DNA of 64,000 nt from Stammera capleta_O (lineage in GTDB: Bacteria > Pseudomonadota > Gammaproteobacteria > Enterobacterales > Enterobacteriaceae), in NCBI GenBank assembly GCA_036689515.1, contig CP144846.1, positions 1 through 64,000 of the forward strand, written 5' to 3'. A model generated the notes under the pieces. It was not told the origin of the DNA. It did not search any database and worked only from the letters and a program-made list of their open reading frames with translations. Shown in pieces: positions 9,899-20,076 of this stretch; position 1 is the first letter of the stretch, and the number at the start of each line of letters is the position of its first letter. A program made the translations under genes and the position numbers.

Positions 9899-11257
9899 AT
9901 GATAATAAATGTAAATAATTTTAATAATTTTAATTTAAAAAAAAAATTATTGAAAGTAATTGAAAAAATAGGATATAAAAAACCTACAGAAATACAATTA
10001 AAATGTATACCATTATTTTTAAAAGGACATGATATTTTAGGTATAGCAAAAACTGGTAGTGGTAAAACTGCTTCTTTTGTATTGCCTATTTTAAATATTA
10101 TAAATAATAAAATTGATATTTTACAATCTTTAATTTTATCACCTACTAGAGAGTTAGTTATACAAATTACAAACATATTTAAATTATTTTCTAAATATAT
10201 CAAAAATATAAAAATAGTTTCTTTATATGGTGGACAAAAATATAATATACAATTTTATAATTTAAAAAAAAAACCTCAAATTATAATTGCTACTCCTGGT
10301 AGATTATTGGATCATTTAAATAGAAAAACATTAAATTTAAATTTAATTAAAATTTTGGTTTTAGATGAAGCTGATGAAATGTTTCATATGGGTTTTATTA
10401 AAGATGTTAAAAAAATTATTTATAAAATAAAATGTATACATCAAACTGCTTTATTTTCTGCTACTATGCCTTTTACAATTAAAAATATTGTTAAAAAATT
10501 TATGTCTAATCCTAAAGAAATAATTTTATCTGATAATAATTTTATAAATATAAAACAGTATTTTTGTTATGTAAATTTTAAAAATAAAATAGATGTTTTA
10601 ATAAAATTTTTAGAGAATGAATTATTTAAAGCAATAATAATTTTTGTTAATACTAAAAATTTTAGTTCTAAATTATCTTATTTAATAGAAAAACAAGGTT
10701 ATCTTTGTTCTTGTTTAAATGGTGATATGAATCAATTTTTAAGAGAAAAAATAATTAATAATTTCAGAAAAAATAAAATTAATATATTAGTAGCTACAGA
10801 TGTCGCTTCTAGAGGTTTAGATTTAGATAGAGTTGATTTAGTTATTAATTATGATATTCCATATGATATTAATTCTTATATACACCGTATAGGTAGAACA
10901 GGAAGAGCAGATAATATAGGTAAAACAATTTTATTACTTGAATTTAAAAATAGAAAATTTTTATTTAATATAAGAAAATTTATGAAATGTAATATTAATA
11001 AAATTGATATACCTAATGATAAAGATTTATTTAAAAAACGTTTGTTAAAAATAGTAGATTTAATTAAAATAAAATCATTCGATAATTCAAAAAAATTTAT
11101 AGAGTTTTATAAAAATTTTTTATTTAAAATATCTAATTTATGTGATAAGAAATTATTATCTATTAGTTTAATTTTATTAAGAATAGTATATGAACAAAAT
11201 TTTTCTACAATATCTTATAAACATTTATTAGATAATTTAAAATCTTGTTTTAAATAG
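9899..11257 (+). CDS. deaD: DEAD-box RNA helicase DeaD/CsdA, C-terminally shortened
   Basis: ATP-dependent RNA unwinding in ribosome assembly and RNA decay. Motifs in order: Q-motif KPTEIQLKCIP, Walker A AKTGSGKT, PTREL, TPGR, DEAD in VLDEADEMFHMGF, SAT, and HRIGRTGRA. Sequence around YGGQKYNIQ and ATPGRLLDHLNRKTL matches E. coli DeaD better than RhlB or SrmB. It is 452 aa against 629, so the RNA-binding C-terminal extension is mostly gone. Position after pnp matches E. coli once nlpI is lost. The TAG stop overlaps the 3' end of the opposite-strand tRNA-Val. Confidence 0.92.
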   Translation: MIINVNNFNNFNLKKKLLKVIEKIGYKKPTEIQLKCIPLFLKGHDILGIAKTGSGKTASFVLPILNIINNKIDILQSLILSPTRELVIQITNIFKLFSKYIKNIKIVSLYGGQKYNIQFYNLKKKPQIIIATPGRLLDHLNRKTLNLNLIKILVLDEADEMFHMGFIKDVKKIIYKIKCIHQTALFSATMPFTIKNIVKKFMSNPKEIILSDNNFINIKQYFCYVNFKNKIDVLIKFLENELFKAIIIFVNTKNFSSKLSYLIEKQGYLCSCLNGDMNQFLREKIINNFRKNKINILVATDVASRGLDLDRVDLVINYDIPYDINSYIHRIGRTGRADNIGKTILLLEFKNRKFLFNIRKFMKCNINKIDIPNDKDLFKKRLLKIVDLIKIKSFDNSKKFIEFYKNFLFKISNLCDKKLLSISLILLRIVYEQNFSTISYKHLLDNLKSCFK

Positions 11258-11326
11258 GTGATAATGGAATTGAACCATTAACTTCCTCCTTGTAAAAGAG
11301 GTACTCTACCATTGAGTTAATCACCT
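11255..11326 (-). tRNA. tRNA-Val (anticodon TAC)
   Basis: Cloverleaf on the minus strand: AGGTGAT/ATCACCT acceptor, discriminator A, anticodon stem-loop CCTCT-TTTACAA-GGAGG, T-loop TTCAATT; matches E. coli tRNA-Val(UAC). No CCA encoded. Its last three bases overlap the deaD stop codon on the other strand. The following gene on this strand side is ssrA. Confidence 0.96.
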
Positions 11327-11335
11327 AAAATTTTA

Positions 11336-11692
11336 TGGAGTTGGCGGGATTCGAACCCGCTTCCAGAATATATTATTCTTTTGATACTACATGTTTATTT
11401 TATTTTATAATTCATTAATTATTTAAAATAAAAAAAATAAATAATTAATTATTCTATTAAAATTAAGAATTTCTAAATATAGAAATTTAGAATCTTTCTC
11501 TTTTATATGACATTTTTATATATATAAAGAGATAAAATTATATATAAAAATGGCTTTTACAACTTAATTTTAAGCTGCTAAAGCATAATTTTCGTTGTTT
11601 TTTGCAACTAAATTTACGGTTTTTAACGCGGCCTACCGATACCTCGACATGCACATAGGAATTTAAATATTCTGTCAAAACCTAACAACCCC
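11336..11692 (-). ncRNA. ssrA: tmRNA (ssrA)
   Basis: Transfer-messenger RNA for rescue of stalled ribosomes, 357 nt. The tRNA-like ends pair (5' GGGGTTG with 3' CAACTCC) and the T-arm reads GGGTTCGAATCCC-like on the minus strand. The tag frame at 11605-11570 starts at resume codon GCA and encodes AKNNENYALAA then TAA, close to the E. coli tag ANDENYALAA. The GGTTTTGACAG segment next to the 5' end and the 3' half are conserved; the pseudoknot region is very AT-rich. smpB lies directly upstream on the same strand. Confidence 0.97.
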
Positions 11693-11736
11693 ATAATAAA
11701 TTTTATTATTATATTAATTTAAAGTCAATGTTTTTA

Positions 11737-12162
11737 TTATATTTTTTTTCATATTTTATATTTTGTTTGTTCTCTTTTATCATGTTTTTTTTTACCTTTA
11801 CATAAAGCTATATATATTTTATATCATGATTTCAATATATATATTGATAATAGCATTATAGTATTTCCTTTTATTAATGAGTATTTATGTAAATAATTTA
11901 TTTGTTTTTTTTTAAGTAATATTTTAATATTTCTTTTTAAATGTTTTTTATTTATTAAATGATTTTTTAAAGGAATAATGTTAGCATTTTTTAAAAATAT
12001 TTCTTTTTTTTGAGTTATTTTAATATAACTATTTTGTATATCTATATTTTTAAATAGTATAGATTTAACTTCTCATCCTTTTAATATGATTCCAGCTTTA
12101 AATTTTTTTATAATATTAAAATTATAATTTATTTTTTTATTATAAATAATATTTGATTTCAT
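11737..12162 (-). CDS. smpB: SsrA-binding protein SmpB, shortened C-terminal tail
   Basis: Partner of tmRNA in trans-translation. Three TGA(Trp) codons hide this 141-aa frame from standard-code searches. Visible landmarks: FKAGIILKGWEVKS near the N terminus, the LKSWYKIYIALCKGKKKHDKRE core, and the end TKYKIWKKI. The N terminus is about 11 residues shorter than E. coli, and the C-terminal tail stops some 8-10 residues early, removing the region equal to E. coli ARIMKNAHR. It lies next to ssrA and diverges from grpE, which is also the E. coli arrangement with intervening genes removed. Confidence 0.93.
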
Positions 12163-12270
12163 ATTTTATATAAAATTTGTAATTTTATTTTTTATGTATT
12201 ATTATATAATAATTTAAAGATAAATTTTTCTATTTTAGATTAATGTTTAAATGTTTAATTAGGTATAAAT

Positions 12271-12936
12271 ATGATTAAAGAAAATAATTGTAATAAAGAT
12301 ATTTTTAGTAAGTCTAATGTTTTAGAAAAAAAAAAAATTTCTAATTCAAATAAAGATAAAAGTTTAGATAAAAATGATATATGTTGTGAAAATATTTGTA
12401 TTAAAAATTTATATAATAAAAATAATTATTTGAAAAAAAAATTAAAAGATAAAAAGTTAATAATTTTAAAATTAAAAAATAAAATATTAGATTTAAATAA
12501 AAATCTTTATGATATTAATTTGCGTTTTAAAGCTGATATAGAAAATATTTATAAAAGAAATGATTTGAACATAGAAAAAATTTATAAATATTCATTAAAA
12601 AAGTTTGCAAAAGATTTATTACCTATAATAGATTCATTAAAACAATCTATTTTAGTAAGTAAGAATAAGAAAATAGATGTTTTAATTAATTATAAAGGAT
12701 TAAAATTAACATTAAAAAATTTTTTATTAGTTATTAAAAAATTTGGTATTGAAATTATAAATAGTAAAAATATACTTTTTGATCCTAATTATCATCAAGC
12801 TGTTTCTGTTACTAAAACTAATGATGTTAATAAAAATAATTTAATAATTGAAATTTTACAAGATGGATATTTGTTAAATAATAGATTATTGAGACCTGCT
12901 ATGGTGCATATTTATAAATATGAATCATCTAAATAA
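12271..12936 (+). CDS. grpE: GrpE, nucleotide-exchange factor of DnaK
   Basis: Releases ADP from DnaK in the Hsp70 cycle. The 221 aa (E. coli 197) contain a Lys/Asn-rich N-terminal coiled coil, then RFKADIENIYKRND, FAKDLLPIIDSLKQSI, and the beta-domain with FDPNYHQAVS and LQDGYLLNNRLLRPAMVHI, the family signature. The N-terminal extension is low-complexity and probably drift. No sigma-32-like CCCC element is seen in the 108-bp gap to smpB, unlike groES. Confidence 0.94.
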   Translation: MIKENNCNKDIFSKSNVLEKKKISNSNKDKSLDKNDICCENICIKNLYNKNNYLKKKLKDKKLIILKLKNKILDLNKNLYDINLRFKADIENIYKRNDLNIEKIYKYSLKKFAKDLLPIIDSLKQSILVSKNKKIDVLINYKGLKLTLKNFLLVIKKFGIEIINSKNILFDPNYHQAVSVTKTNDVNKNNLIIEILQDGYLLNNRLLRPAMVHIYKYESSK

Positions 12937-12992
12937 TTATTTATTGTTTTTTATTTATTATTTTGTTATAATTATTGTTATTCAGGTATTCA

Positions 12993-13064
12993 GGCCCTTT
13001 AGCTCAGGGGTAGAGCAGGCGACTCATAATCGCTTGGTCGTTGGTTCGAATCCAATAGGGGCCA
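12993..13064 (+). tRNA. tRNA-Ile2 (anticodon CAT, lysidine-type)
   Basis: Anticodon loop CTCATAA on a GGCGA/TCGCT stem. The body (GGCCC acceptor, GGCGACTCATAATCGCTTGGTCG) is nearly identical to E. coli tRNA-Ile2 rather than to either tRNA-Met, so C34 should be converted to lysidine by TilS and decode AUA. AUA is abundant in these genes, so TilS should be encoded elsewhere. No CCA encoded. Confidence 0.93.
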
Positions 13065-13074
13065 ATTTAAAAAA

Positions 13075-13773
13075 TTATTTTAAATAGTATTTATTTATAA
13101 TTTTAAATTTATTTTTTATTGAGTATTCATATACTATTGGTATTCCTGTAGGAATTTCTAATTTTAGAATATCATTTTCAGATATTTTTTCTATATATTT
13201 AATAAGTGCTCTTAATGAATTACCATGTGCTACAATTAATAAATTGTTATTTTTTAATTTAGGATATATTTTTTTTTTTCAAAATGGTATTACTCTTTTA
13301 AATGTATCAAATAAACTTTCTCCTGTAGGTATTTGATTTTTTTTAATGTCAATATATTTATATTTTTTTTCTTTTCCTGGATATTTTTTATCTTTTATTG
13401 TAATTTTAGGAGGACATTTATAGTAACTTCTTCTTCATTTTTGTACTTTTTTTTTTCCATATTTTTTAATAGTTTTATCTTTATTTAATCCTTGTAATGC
13501 TCCATAATGTCTTTCATTTAATTGTCAATTTTTTGAAATTTTTATTCAAGTTAAATTAAGTTTATATAATATTTCTCATGCTGTATGTATAGATCTGTTT
13601 AGTACAGAAGTATATGTTTTATTGAAAAAAAAATGATTTTTTTTAAGTATTTTACCAGCATTTTGTGCTTCTTTAATTCCTTTTTTTGATAATTTAATAT
13701 CTGTTCATCCAGTAAAAATATTTTTTTGATTTCAAATACTTTCACCATGTCTAATTATTACTATTTTTTTCAT
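13075..13773 (-). CDS. gpmA: 2,3-bisphosphoglycerate-dependent phosphoglycerate mutase
   Basis: Interconverts 3- and 2-phosphoglycerate in glycolysis through a phospho-histidine. The frame carries about nine TGA(Trp) codons and is invisible under the standard code. Reading them gives 232 aa (E. coli 250) with active-site RHGESIWNQKNIFTGW, NERHYGALQGLNK, and the second catalytic His in LLIVAHGNSLRALIKY. The C terminus is slightly shorter. The start overlaps the end of truB by 23 nt on the same strand; gpmA is not in this operon in E. coli, so it joined through rearrangement. Confidence 0.94.
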
Positions 13774-14485
13774 TATTTTGGTATATATTTTTTAATTTAT
13801 TATGGTTAATTATAAATTTGTTTATATTGTTTTTTTTATTATTATTTAAATGTTTAAATTTAATTGCATTTTTTAATAAATATTTACCAATTTTAATTCT
13901 TTTTAATTTTAAAATATATGCTCCACATTTTAGTTTTTTACCTATATAATTTATTATACTACGTATATATGTTCCTTTTGAACATTTAATAATTAATTTA
14001 ATTAATTTTTTTTTTATATATAATATTTTTATTTTATATATATAAATATATTTTTTTTTTTTTATATTTATTCCATGTATTGCATATTTATATAATTGTT
14101 TTCCTTTATATTTACATGCAGAATAATAAGGTATTTTTTGATTTATTTTTCCTTTGTAATGTTTAATTATTTTTAATAATTTTTTTTTTTTAAATTTAAT
14201 TTTATTTTTATTAATTATAAAACCATAAGCATCATTTGTATTTGTATTTTCACCTAATTTAATTGTTACTTTATATGTTTTTTTTTCTTCAATTAAATAT
14301 TTTGATAATTTTGTGCTTTTACCAAAACATATTAATAAAATTCCTGATGCTATTGGATCTAATGTTCCTATATATCCTATTTTTTTAGGAAGAAATATTT
14401 TTTTAATTTTTATTAAAATATTATTAGATGTTAAACCTTTAGGTTTATAGAAAATTAATAATCCATTTATATTATTTGATTTCAT
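13751..14485 (-). CDS. truB: tRNA pseudouridine-55 synthase, catalytic domain only
   Basis: Makes pseudouridine 55 in the T-loop of all tRNAs. Catalytic Asp lies in IGTLDPIASGILLICFGKSTK, with LIFYKPKGLTSN near the N terminus and KGTYIRSIINYIG later. At 244 aa (E. coli 314) the C-terminal PUA-like region is missing; the last 30 residues are a Lys/Asn-rich tail. Overlaps rbfA by 14 nt and gpmA by 23 nt. Ends in TAG. Part of the retained nusA-infB-rbfA-truB order. Confidence 0.93.
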   Translation of the reverse strand: MKSNNINGLLIFYKPKGLTSNNILIKIKKIFLPKKIGYIGTLDPIASGILLICFGKSTKLSKYLIEEKKTYKVTIKLGENTNTNDAYGFIINKNKIKFKKKKLLKIIKHYKGKINQKIPYYSACKYKGKQLYKYAIHGINIKKKKYIYIYKIKILYIKKKLIKLIIKCSKGTYIRSIINYIGKKLKCGAYILKLKRIKIGKYLLKNAIKFKHLNNNKKNNINKFIINHNKLKNIYQNNEKNSNN

Positions 14486-14843
14486 TATTTATTTTATTTA
14501 ATAAATTAAATAAATAATTTTTTTTTTTATAAAAATTATCTTTTTTAAAATAAATTTTAGGTATATATTTTAAATTAGTGTTTTTTATAATTAATTTTTT
14601 AATAAAATATTCATTATTTTGTAATGTATTAATTATATTAAATATTTTATTATAATTTTTTTCATAAATAAAATTTATGTATATTTTAATATATGAAAAA
14701 TCATTTGATAAATAAATATAATTTATATTTATTATATATTTTTTAAAAATATAATTAAATTTTTTTATTATTATATTTATTAATTTTTTAGTTATTTCTT
14801 TGTTTATTTTTTTATATTTAATTTGTTTTTTTGTATTTTTCAT
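14472..14843 (-). CDS. rbfA: Ribosome-binding factor A
   Basis: Late 30S maturation factor acting near the 16S 5' helix, important in the cold. The 123-aa frame is short and highly diverged (IKKLIIKNTNLKYIPKIYFKKD resembles the family's RMRLRPELRFFYD region); the call leans strongly on position between infB and truB, exactly as in E. coli. Start overlaps the infB end by 26 nt. Composition is dominated by I, K, N and Y. Confidence 0.8.
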   Translation of the reverse strand: MKNTKKQIKYKKINKEITKKLINIIIKKFNYIFKKYIININYIYLSNDFSYIKIYINFIYEKNYNKIFNIINTLQNNEYFIKKLIIKNTNLKYIPKIYFKKDNFYKKKNYLFNLLNKINNEIK

Positions 14844-16554
14844 ATTTTTTTGAAATTATTTCATCTCCTATTTTAATATTATTAAAATTTTTTATATATA
14901 TTCCACATTCCATATTTTTTTTAACAATATTTACATTATTTTTAAATATTTTTATTGATTTTATATTACCTTTATAAATAATTTTATTATTTCTTATTAT
15001 ATTAATTTTTTTGTTGATTTTTATATATCCTTTTATTACAATACAACCAGCTATTAATTCTGAATTATTATTTTTAAAAATATTTTTTATAATAGCTTTA
15101 CCTATTATATTTAAATTTTGAGGTAGTATTTTATTATTATATAAATTTGATATTTTTTTTAGTTTATTTATTAAATTATATATTATATTAAAAAAATATA
15201 TTTTACAGTTATATTTTTTATTTTTACATATTGAATTATCTTTTATAATATTAAAAGCAATAATTATTGATTTAGTTGTTACAGCAAATATTAAATCTGT
15301 TTGATTAATATTTCCTATACCTTTATATATTATTTTAAAGTTATTAAATTTATTTTTTTTAATAATTTCTTCAATTGTTTTTAATGAACTTAATACATCA
15401 GTTTTAATAATTAAATTAATTTTTTTATCATTGTTAATATCAAAAATACAATTATTATTTTGTTTTTGTTTGTTAAATTTTATTTCTTTATTTAAATTAA
15501 ATTTTATTTTAGATATTTTTTTAGCAATTTTTTTATTTTTTATAATAAAAAATTTTTTATTTATTTTAGGTATATTAGATAATCCAGCTATTTCTACTAC
15601 CATAGATGGTGTAGCTTTATTAATTTTTATATTGTTGTTATATATAAATTTTATTTGTCCTCATGTTTCATTAGATCAAAATATATCATTTATTTTTAAA
15701 GTACCTTTTTTAATTAATATTTTAGCTGTAGGTCCTATTTTTGTGTTTATTCCTGATTCTATAATTATTCCATTTGATATTCCATTAATTCTAGTTTTTA
15801 AATTTAATTTATTTGATTCAATAAATATATTTTTTATTAGTTTATTAATACCTTTTTTAAATTTTGTGGATATTTTTATAAATTTATTTTTTCCTCCTAA
15901 TTTAATATCTAAAATGTTAAATTTATATAATTGTAATTTAATTTTTTTTATATTATTTAAATAATTTTTTTTATCAATTTTATTTAATACTATTAAAATA
16001 GGTACATTATATTTATTTGCATATTCTAATATTTCAATAGTTTGTGGCATAATTCCATCATCAATAGCTATTACTAATATAATTAGATCAGTAATTTTTA
16101 TACCTCTTTTTCTCATATTTTTAAAAGTGGAATGTCCAGGTGTATCTAGTAATGTTAAATGACCTAATTTAGTTTTTATATTATAAGCATGTATATATTG
16201 AGTTATATTACCTATTTCTTTATCAATAATATTAGATGATCTTATACAATCAATTAAAGATGTTTTACCATGATTTACATGTCCCATTATAGTTAATATA
16301 GGAGGTCTATTTTTAAATATTTTATTTATTTTTTGTTTATATAAAATTTTTTTTTTATAAAATTTATATTTATTTATTAATATATTTATATTATCTTGAT
16401 AATAATTTTTTGGGGGGTTTTGGTTAATATTTTTGTTTTTTTTCTTTTTAATGTAATTTTTGTTTTTTTTATTTATAAAATTTTTTTTTTTTATTTGTTT
16501 ATTTGTATTTATTTTAAATATTTTTTTTTTAATATTTTTTTTTTTTTTTAACAT
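14818..16554 (-). CDS. infB: Translation initiation factor IF-2, N-terminally reduced
   Basis: GTPase that places initiator fMet-tRNA on the 30S and promotes subunit joining. At 578 aa (E. coli alpha form 890) the long N-terminal domains are replaced by about 90 Lys/Asn-rich residues. The G domain is intact: GHVNHGKTSL, LLDTPGHSTF, LNKIDKK; domains II-IV follow. Two TGA(Trp) codons lie at 15661 and 15676. A C6 run (G6 on the plus strand, 16412-16417) in the linker is odd for so AT-rich a genome. Ends inside the rbfA start. Confidence 0.95.
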
Positions 16555-16558
16555 ATAT

Positions 16559-17590
16559 TTAATTTTTATTATTTAATATAATAATTGTTCAACCTGTTAA
16601 TTGAGATGCTAATTTTATATTTTGTCCATTTTTACCTATGGCTTTTGCTAAATTATTATTTTTTACATTTATGAACATAGTTTTATTAGTTTTATTTTTT
16701 GATATATTTAATATTTTAGCAGGAGACATAGAGTTTATAACAAATTTTTTAGGATTTTTGTTTCATAATATAATATCAATTTTTTCTCCTGATAGTTCAT
16801 ATGAAATTTTTTGTATTCTAATTCCTTTTATTCCTATACATGCACCTATTGGATCTATTCTTTTATCTTTTGTAGTTACTGCTATTTTAGATCTTAATCC
16901 AGGATTTCTTGAAATTGATTTAATTAAAATTATATTATTATTTATTTCAGGTATTTGTTTTTTACATAATTCTTTTATCATTTCATTTTTAGATCGTGAT
17001 ATATAAATTGTATATTTTTTATGTATTTTTTTAATTTTATATATAATACCTTTAATTTTATCACCTATATTAAATTTTTCTTTTAATATCATATCTTTTG
17101 ATAATAAAAAAGCTTCTATATTATATCCTATATCTATTATTAAATATTTTGTTTTGATTTTTTTTACAAATCCTTTTATAATACAACCTAATTTTTTTTT
17201 TAATTTTTTTAAAATAGTTTTTTTTTTAGCTTCTTTTATTTTTTGAATTATAATTTGTTTAATAGTTTGTGTAGATATTCTATCAAATGTTATTGATTTT
17301 AATTTATTTTCTATATAATCACCTATTTTAATATTTTTTTTTTTTTTTTTAATATCATTTAAACTTACTTCTTTTTCATTATATTTAACTTTATTAACTA
17401 CTATTCATCTTCTGTAAATATTTAATATTCCATTTTTTCTATTTATATATGCTCTTATATTTATTTTTTTATTATATTTTTTTTTTATAGTAATTTCTAA
17501 AGCTTTTTCTAATGCTATAAAAATTTTTTCTTTAGGTAATGATTTTTCATTAGATACAGCTTCTGCTACTTTTATAATTTCTTTATTCAT
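16559..17590 (-). CDS. nusA: Transcription factor NusA, ending after KH2
   Basis: RNA polymerase-bound factor for pausing, termination and rRNA antitermination. MNKEIIKVAEAVSNEKSLP begins the N-terminal domain; the S1 region and KH1 (DKRIDPIGACIGIKGIRIQ, GEKIDIIL) follow; KH2 holds NNLAKAIGKNGQNIKLASQL. The 343 aa stop just after KH2, whereas E. coli (495 aa) has two acidic repeats that contact the RNAP alpha CTD. At least two Trp are TGA. rimP, normally upstream, is absent; infB follows at 4 bp. Confidence 0.95.
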
Positions 17591-17757
17591 TTTTTTAAAA
17601 AATTTTATATTAATAAGTAAATATTTTTTATTAATTAATAAATTTTATTTTTATTTAAATAAAAATATTTTTATAATTATATTTATAATTTAAAATAAAA
17701 ATTTTAATTTTTTTTTTAATCATTAATTTTTTATAATTAAAAAATTAAATAATAAAA

Positions 17758-17842
17758 TCCCGGGAACGGGATTTGAACCCGTATTTCTTTAATAAGAACT
17801 ACTATCTCAAAGTAGTGTGTTTACCAATTTCACCATCCCGGT
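17758..17842 (-). tRNA. leuU: tRNA-Leu (anticodon GAG)
   Basis: Class II tRNA of 85 nt with long variable arm, anticodon loop TTGAGAT on a CTACT/AGTAG stem, and T-loop TTCAAAT. It lies between secG and nusA, the position of E. coli leuU, which has the same anticodon. The first acceptor pair appears to be A1-G72, a mismatch (E. coli G-U). No CCA encoded. Confidence 0.96.
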
Positions 17843-17853
17843 TAATTAAAATA

Positions 17854-18132
17854 TTATTTTTTATTTTTTATAAATATATTTTTTATATTATATGTTTTAT
17901 AATTATTATTTATATTATTTAAAATAATTGTAAATATATAAAATAATATAGTACATGTAATTATTGAAATATTAAGTGTATCTTTAAGAAATTTAGAGGT
18001 TATAATAGTATTATAAATACTATTAGTATTTATTGAATAGTTAGTTAAATTATATTTTGTTGGTACTATTATTATAAGTGTAATTAGTGATATTGAAATT
18101 ATAAAAAATATTATTAATAAAATGATATACAT
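17854..18132 (-). CDS. secG: SecG, preprotein translocase subunit
   Basis: Small SecYEG component that helps SecA-driven export. The 92 aa contain two hydrophobic helices (about 2-24 and 55-73), the N-terminal MYIILLIIFFIISISLITLI matching the E. coli start MYEALLVVFLIVAIGLVGLI, and the second helix ending ILNNINNN like VLGNINSN. Position next to leuU supports the call. The loop is diverged and the C-terminal tail short. Confidence 0.85.
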   Translation of the reverse strand: MYIILLIIFFIISISLITLIIIVPTKYNLTNYSINTNSIYNTIITSKFLKDTLNISIITCTILFYIFTIILNNINNNYKTYNIKNIFIKNKK

Positions 18133-18256
18133 TTTTTTATTTAAATAATTAAATTAGTTTATAAAAATATTTGTTATTAAAATTAAATTTTAATGATAAA
18201 TATTAATAATAATTATATTATATAATTTTAAAATCATAAATATTTTTATTTTAATT

Positions 18257-20047
18257 TTAATTTTTCTTATTAATTAAAAATATATTTTTTATATCTTTTT
18301 TTGTTAATGTTTCTTTTTTAATTAATTCATTTTTAATAATATGAAGTATATAAATATTTTTTTTTATTATATCTTTTGCTTTGTTATAATTTATATTTAT
18401 TATTTTTTTTGTTTCTTTATCTATTAATTTATATATATATTCTGAATAATTTTTATTGATTATATTGTTATTTGTGTTTATATTATTTTGTGTTTCATCA
18501 TATGATAGTGGTCCTATTTTTTTAGAAAATCCTCATTTTATAACCATATTTCTAGCTATTGAAGTAGCTATTTTAATATCATTACTTGAACCTGTTGATA
18601 TTTTTTTTTTACCATATATAATTTCTTCAGCTATTCTTCCTCCATATAATGTAGATATTTGACTTTCTAATTTTATACGATTTATTGAAATATTATCATT
18701 TTCAGGTAAAAAAAATGTTGTTCCTAATGATCGTCCTCTAGGTATAATAGTAACTTTATGTATAGGATCATGTTCAGGCATGAAATAACCTACAATAGTA
18801 TGTCCTGCTTCATGATAAGCTGTTGATTCTTTTTGTTGATTTGTCATAACTAAAGATTTTCTTTCAGAACCCATAATTATTTTATCTTTTGCTTGTTCAA
18901 ATTCTGTCATAGAAATATTTTTTAAGTTTTTTTTTGCTGCGTATAATGCTGCTTCATTAATTAAATTAGCAATGTCAGCACCAGAAAATCCTGGTATACT
19001 TTTAGCTATTGTATTTATATCAACATTTTTATTTAAAGGTATATTTTTAGTATGTATTTTTATAATTTGTTTTCTTCCAATTAAATCAGGTAAATCAACT
19101 ATTACTTGTCTATCAAATCTTCCAGGTCGTAATAAAGCTGAATCTAATATATCTGGTCTATTAGTTGCAGCAATTATTATTATTCCTTGGTTACTATTAA
19201 ATCCATCCATTTCTACTAACATTTGATTTAAAGTTTGTTCTCTTTCATCATGACTATTTCCTATATTTATACTTCTTTGTCTGCCAACTGCATCTATTTC
19301 ATCTATAAATATAATACAAGGAGAATTTTTTTTAGCTTTGTTAAACATATTTCTAACTCTTGATGCTCCTACACCTACAAACATTTCTACAAATTCTGAT
19401 CCTGATACATTATAAAATTTTACTTTTGCTTCTCCTGCTATAGCTTTAGCTAATAGTGTTTTACCTGTTCCAGGTGGTCCTATCATTAAAATTCCTTTAG
19501 GTATTTTACCACCTAATTTTTGAAATTTTGATGGTTTTTTGAGATATTCGACTAATTCTTTTACTTCTTCTTTTGCTTCATCACATCCTGCTACATCTTT
19601 AAATGTAATTTTTTTAATATTTTTTTTTGATTTTTTTTCTTTATTTTTATTAAAAAATATATTATTTCTTTTATAATTGTTAATAAATTTTATAAAAATA
19701 TATCATATTAAAAATGTAATAATAATTGGTAATCATGATAGAATTATGTTATAAATTAAGTTTATTTTATTATCTATAGATGTTTCTATATTAATGTTTT
19801 TTTTTATTAATCGATTAATTAAATGAATATCATTAATAGGCATATAAGTTTTATATTTATAATTGTTTTTTTTTCAAATTTTTATTTCTCTTCCATTTAT
19901 TTTAACTTTTTTTATTCTGTTTTTTTCTATATCTGATAAAAAATTAGAATAATTTAATTTTATGTTATTAAAATTAAAATTTGAATTTTTAAAAGAAAAT
20001 AAAATTGTTGTAGTAATAGTTACTCAAAATATTAAATTTTTTATCAT
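18257..20047 (-). CDS. ftsH: ATP-dependent zinc metalloprotease FtsH
   Basis: Membrane-anchored AAA+ protease that degrades misassembled membrane proteins, and in E. coli sigma-32. The full frame is 596 aa (E. coli 644-647) with five TGA(Trp), most in the N-terminal part. Two N-terminal TM segments flank a short periplasmic domain; Walker A GPPGTGKT at 190-197, Walker B IIFIDEIDAVG, SRH region TNRPDILDSALLRPGRFDR, zinc site HEAGH at 412-416. The C terminus is about 50 residues shorter. rlmE is directly upstream, as in E. coli; folP and glmM downstream are lost. Confidence 0.97.
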
Positions 20048-20076
20048 ATTTTTTTAAAAATTTAATTTTTAAAATA

